From: Clostridia bacterium
GTDB lineage: Bacteria; Bacillota; Clostridia; Christensenellales; Aristaeellaceae
Direction: 5' to 3'
Assembly: GCA_017512985.1 (NCBI GenBank)
Contig: JAFWEJ010000008.1
Location: forward strand, 528,892-592,891
DNA length: 64,000 nt
Part shown: positions 63,592-64,000 of the stretch, piece by piece
Layout of the letters: each line of letters begins with the position of its first letter
How positions within the stretch are numbered: position 1 is the stretch's first letter
The notes under the pieces: model-generated
Database searches by the model: none
What the model saw: the letters and a program-made list of their open reading frames with translations, nothing else
Told to the model about the DNA's origin: nothing
Made by a program: the position numbers and the translations under genes

Positions 63592-63639
63592 GCTTGAGCT
63601 TACTGGTAATTTTTTTTACCGGATACGGCATTCCCCTTT

Positions 63640-64000
63640 TTATGCAGCTTCATCATCTCCTGCGGATTCGTTCTGCTGTTCTTCTTCCGGAGAGAAATAT
63701 TCTTCTCCGTTCAGATAGTATGTTTCCGTTCCGTCAGGGTTTCTGTGCAGTTCGTCGTATCCCTCTCTGCAGGGAACCTTTTCTCCGTCCGCTCCGTAAT
63801 ACCGCTCCGTGATCACCTTCCCGGATTCGTCGAATTCCCTTTCGATCCTGCAGTATGCTCCGTTCCTGTAAACAGGGTTCCCTTCCGTGTCAAACCAGGC
63901 CTCGCTCACAGCGCGGTTCTGTCCTGCCATCACCTTGTCCACCGTATGGTATCCTGCCGTTGATATTACCGGCTCTTCAGACACGCCGAAATAGCTCTCC
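63640..64000 (-). CDS. repeat-containing protein, C-terminal part (cut by window edge)
   Basis: About 120 residues are visible, and the frame stays open to the right edge, so no start was assigned. A possible GTG at 63984 is internal. The visible part shows repeats of the form AWFDTEGNPVYRNGAYCRIE and RYYGADGEKVPCREGYDEL, i.e. a (Y/F)xxxGxPV repeat of about 20-25 residues. It then ends TYYLNGEEYFSPEEEQ and an acidic tail. Such repeats occur at the ends of Clostridial surface or membrane proteins. The rest of the protein is outside the window. Confidence 0.6.
   Translation of the reverse strand, partial: ESYFGVSEEPVISTAGYHTVDKVMAGQNRAVSEAWFDTEGNPVYRNGAYCRIEREFDESGKVITERYYGADGEKVPCREGYDELHRNPDGTETYYLNGEEYFSPEEEQQNESAGDDEAA

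Overview
The window looks like a chromosomal segment from an anaerobic Bacillota of the class Clostridia, probably a gut or rumen lineage. By eye it is roughly 50-55% GC. The evidence is Firmicutes-type operon order (yicC-remA-gmk-rpoZ-coaBC, tilS-hpt-ftsH, nadD/yqeK-rsfS), a CIRCE element before groESL, the cdaA-cdaR diadenylate cyclase pair, strong AGGAGG-type ribosome binding sites and frequent TTG starts. Anaerobic energy metabolism is also present: bifurcating NfnAB, a Na+-pumping oxaloacetate decarboxylase beside PEP carboxykinase, and a NrdG-type activase. A finer taxonomic call cannot be made from the sequence alone. Nearly all of the window is ordinary housekeeping chromosome with little accessory DNA.

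Layout: 1-3.6 kb is a minus-strand c-di-AMP operon (cdaA, cdaR, a membrane-anchored unknown, a ParA/CooC-like ATPase and a cut-off RNA m5C methyltransferase). 3.6-8.8 kb is a BMP-type nucleoside ABC importer. 8.9-10.6 kb holds two secreted proteins, one made of four SH3b repeats. 10.6-12.7 kb holds rpsT, diverging from a fused nadD-yqeK gene and rsfS. 12.7-22.9 kb is a long run of minus-strand genes: nfnAB, dnaD, dnaI, an ArsC-like protein without its cysteine, an NrdG-type activase, nagA, then yicC-remA-gmk-rpoZ-coaBC from its own promoter. 23.1-24.0 kb is class II aldolase. 24.1-31.5 kb is a minus-strand operon (Tyr/Gly/Gln-rich membrane protein, tilS, hpt, ftsH, VanW protein). 31.6-35.0 kb is a small envelope-sugar operon (phosphoglycosyl transferase, nucleotidyltransferase, galE).

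35.4-41.4 kb holds the most unusual gene, an approximately 1,730-residue protein whose C-terminal third carries the three nucleotide-binding motifs of the actin/Hsp70 fold in the right order and spacing. Its N-terminal part alternates like a Rossmann or tubulin-like domain. It is followed by a SpoU-family RNA methyltransferase. 41.4-43.1 kb holds a tRNA-Trp gene with a perfect consensus promoter, interrupted at its 3' end by a 1.6 kb AT-rich islet. The islet is bounded by a 25-base repeat of the tRNA end and carries an acyltransferase-3 gene and a decayed tyrosine-integrase tail.

43.1-46.8 kb is tldE-tldD-metA, with MetA predicted to be an acetyltransferase from Glu111. 46.9-49.0 kb is groESL. 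49.1-51.6 kb is mutY converging on an M18 aminopeptidase. 51.7-55.6 kb is a non-canonical chaperone cluster (second DnaK, DUF5685, a J-domain protein with a cysteine-rich tail, a membrane zinc-ribbon protein). 55.6-56.7 kb is an XRE-S24 repressor overlapping a free-standing LexA-type DNA-binding domain, with a palindrome filling the spacer of its own promoter. 56.8-58.1 kb is argF and a PspC protein. 58.2-63.5 kb is oadB-BCCP-oadG-oadA-pckA, which links PEP, oxaloacetate and pyruvate to a sodium gradient. A repeat-rich gene is cut by the right edge.
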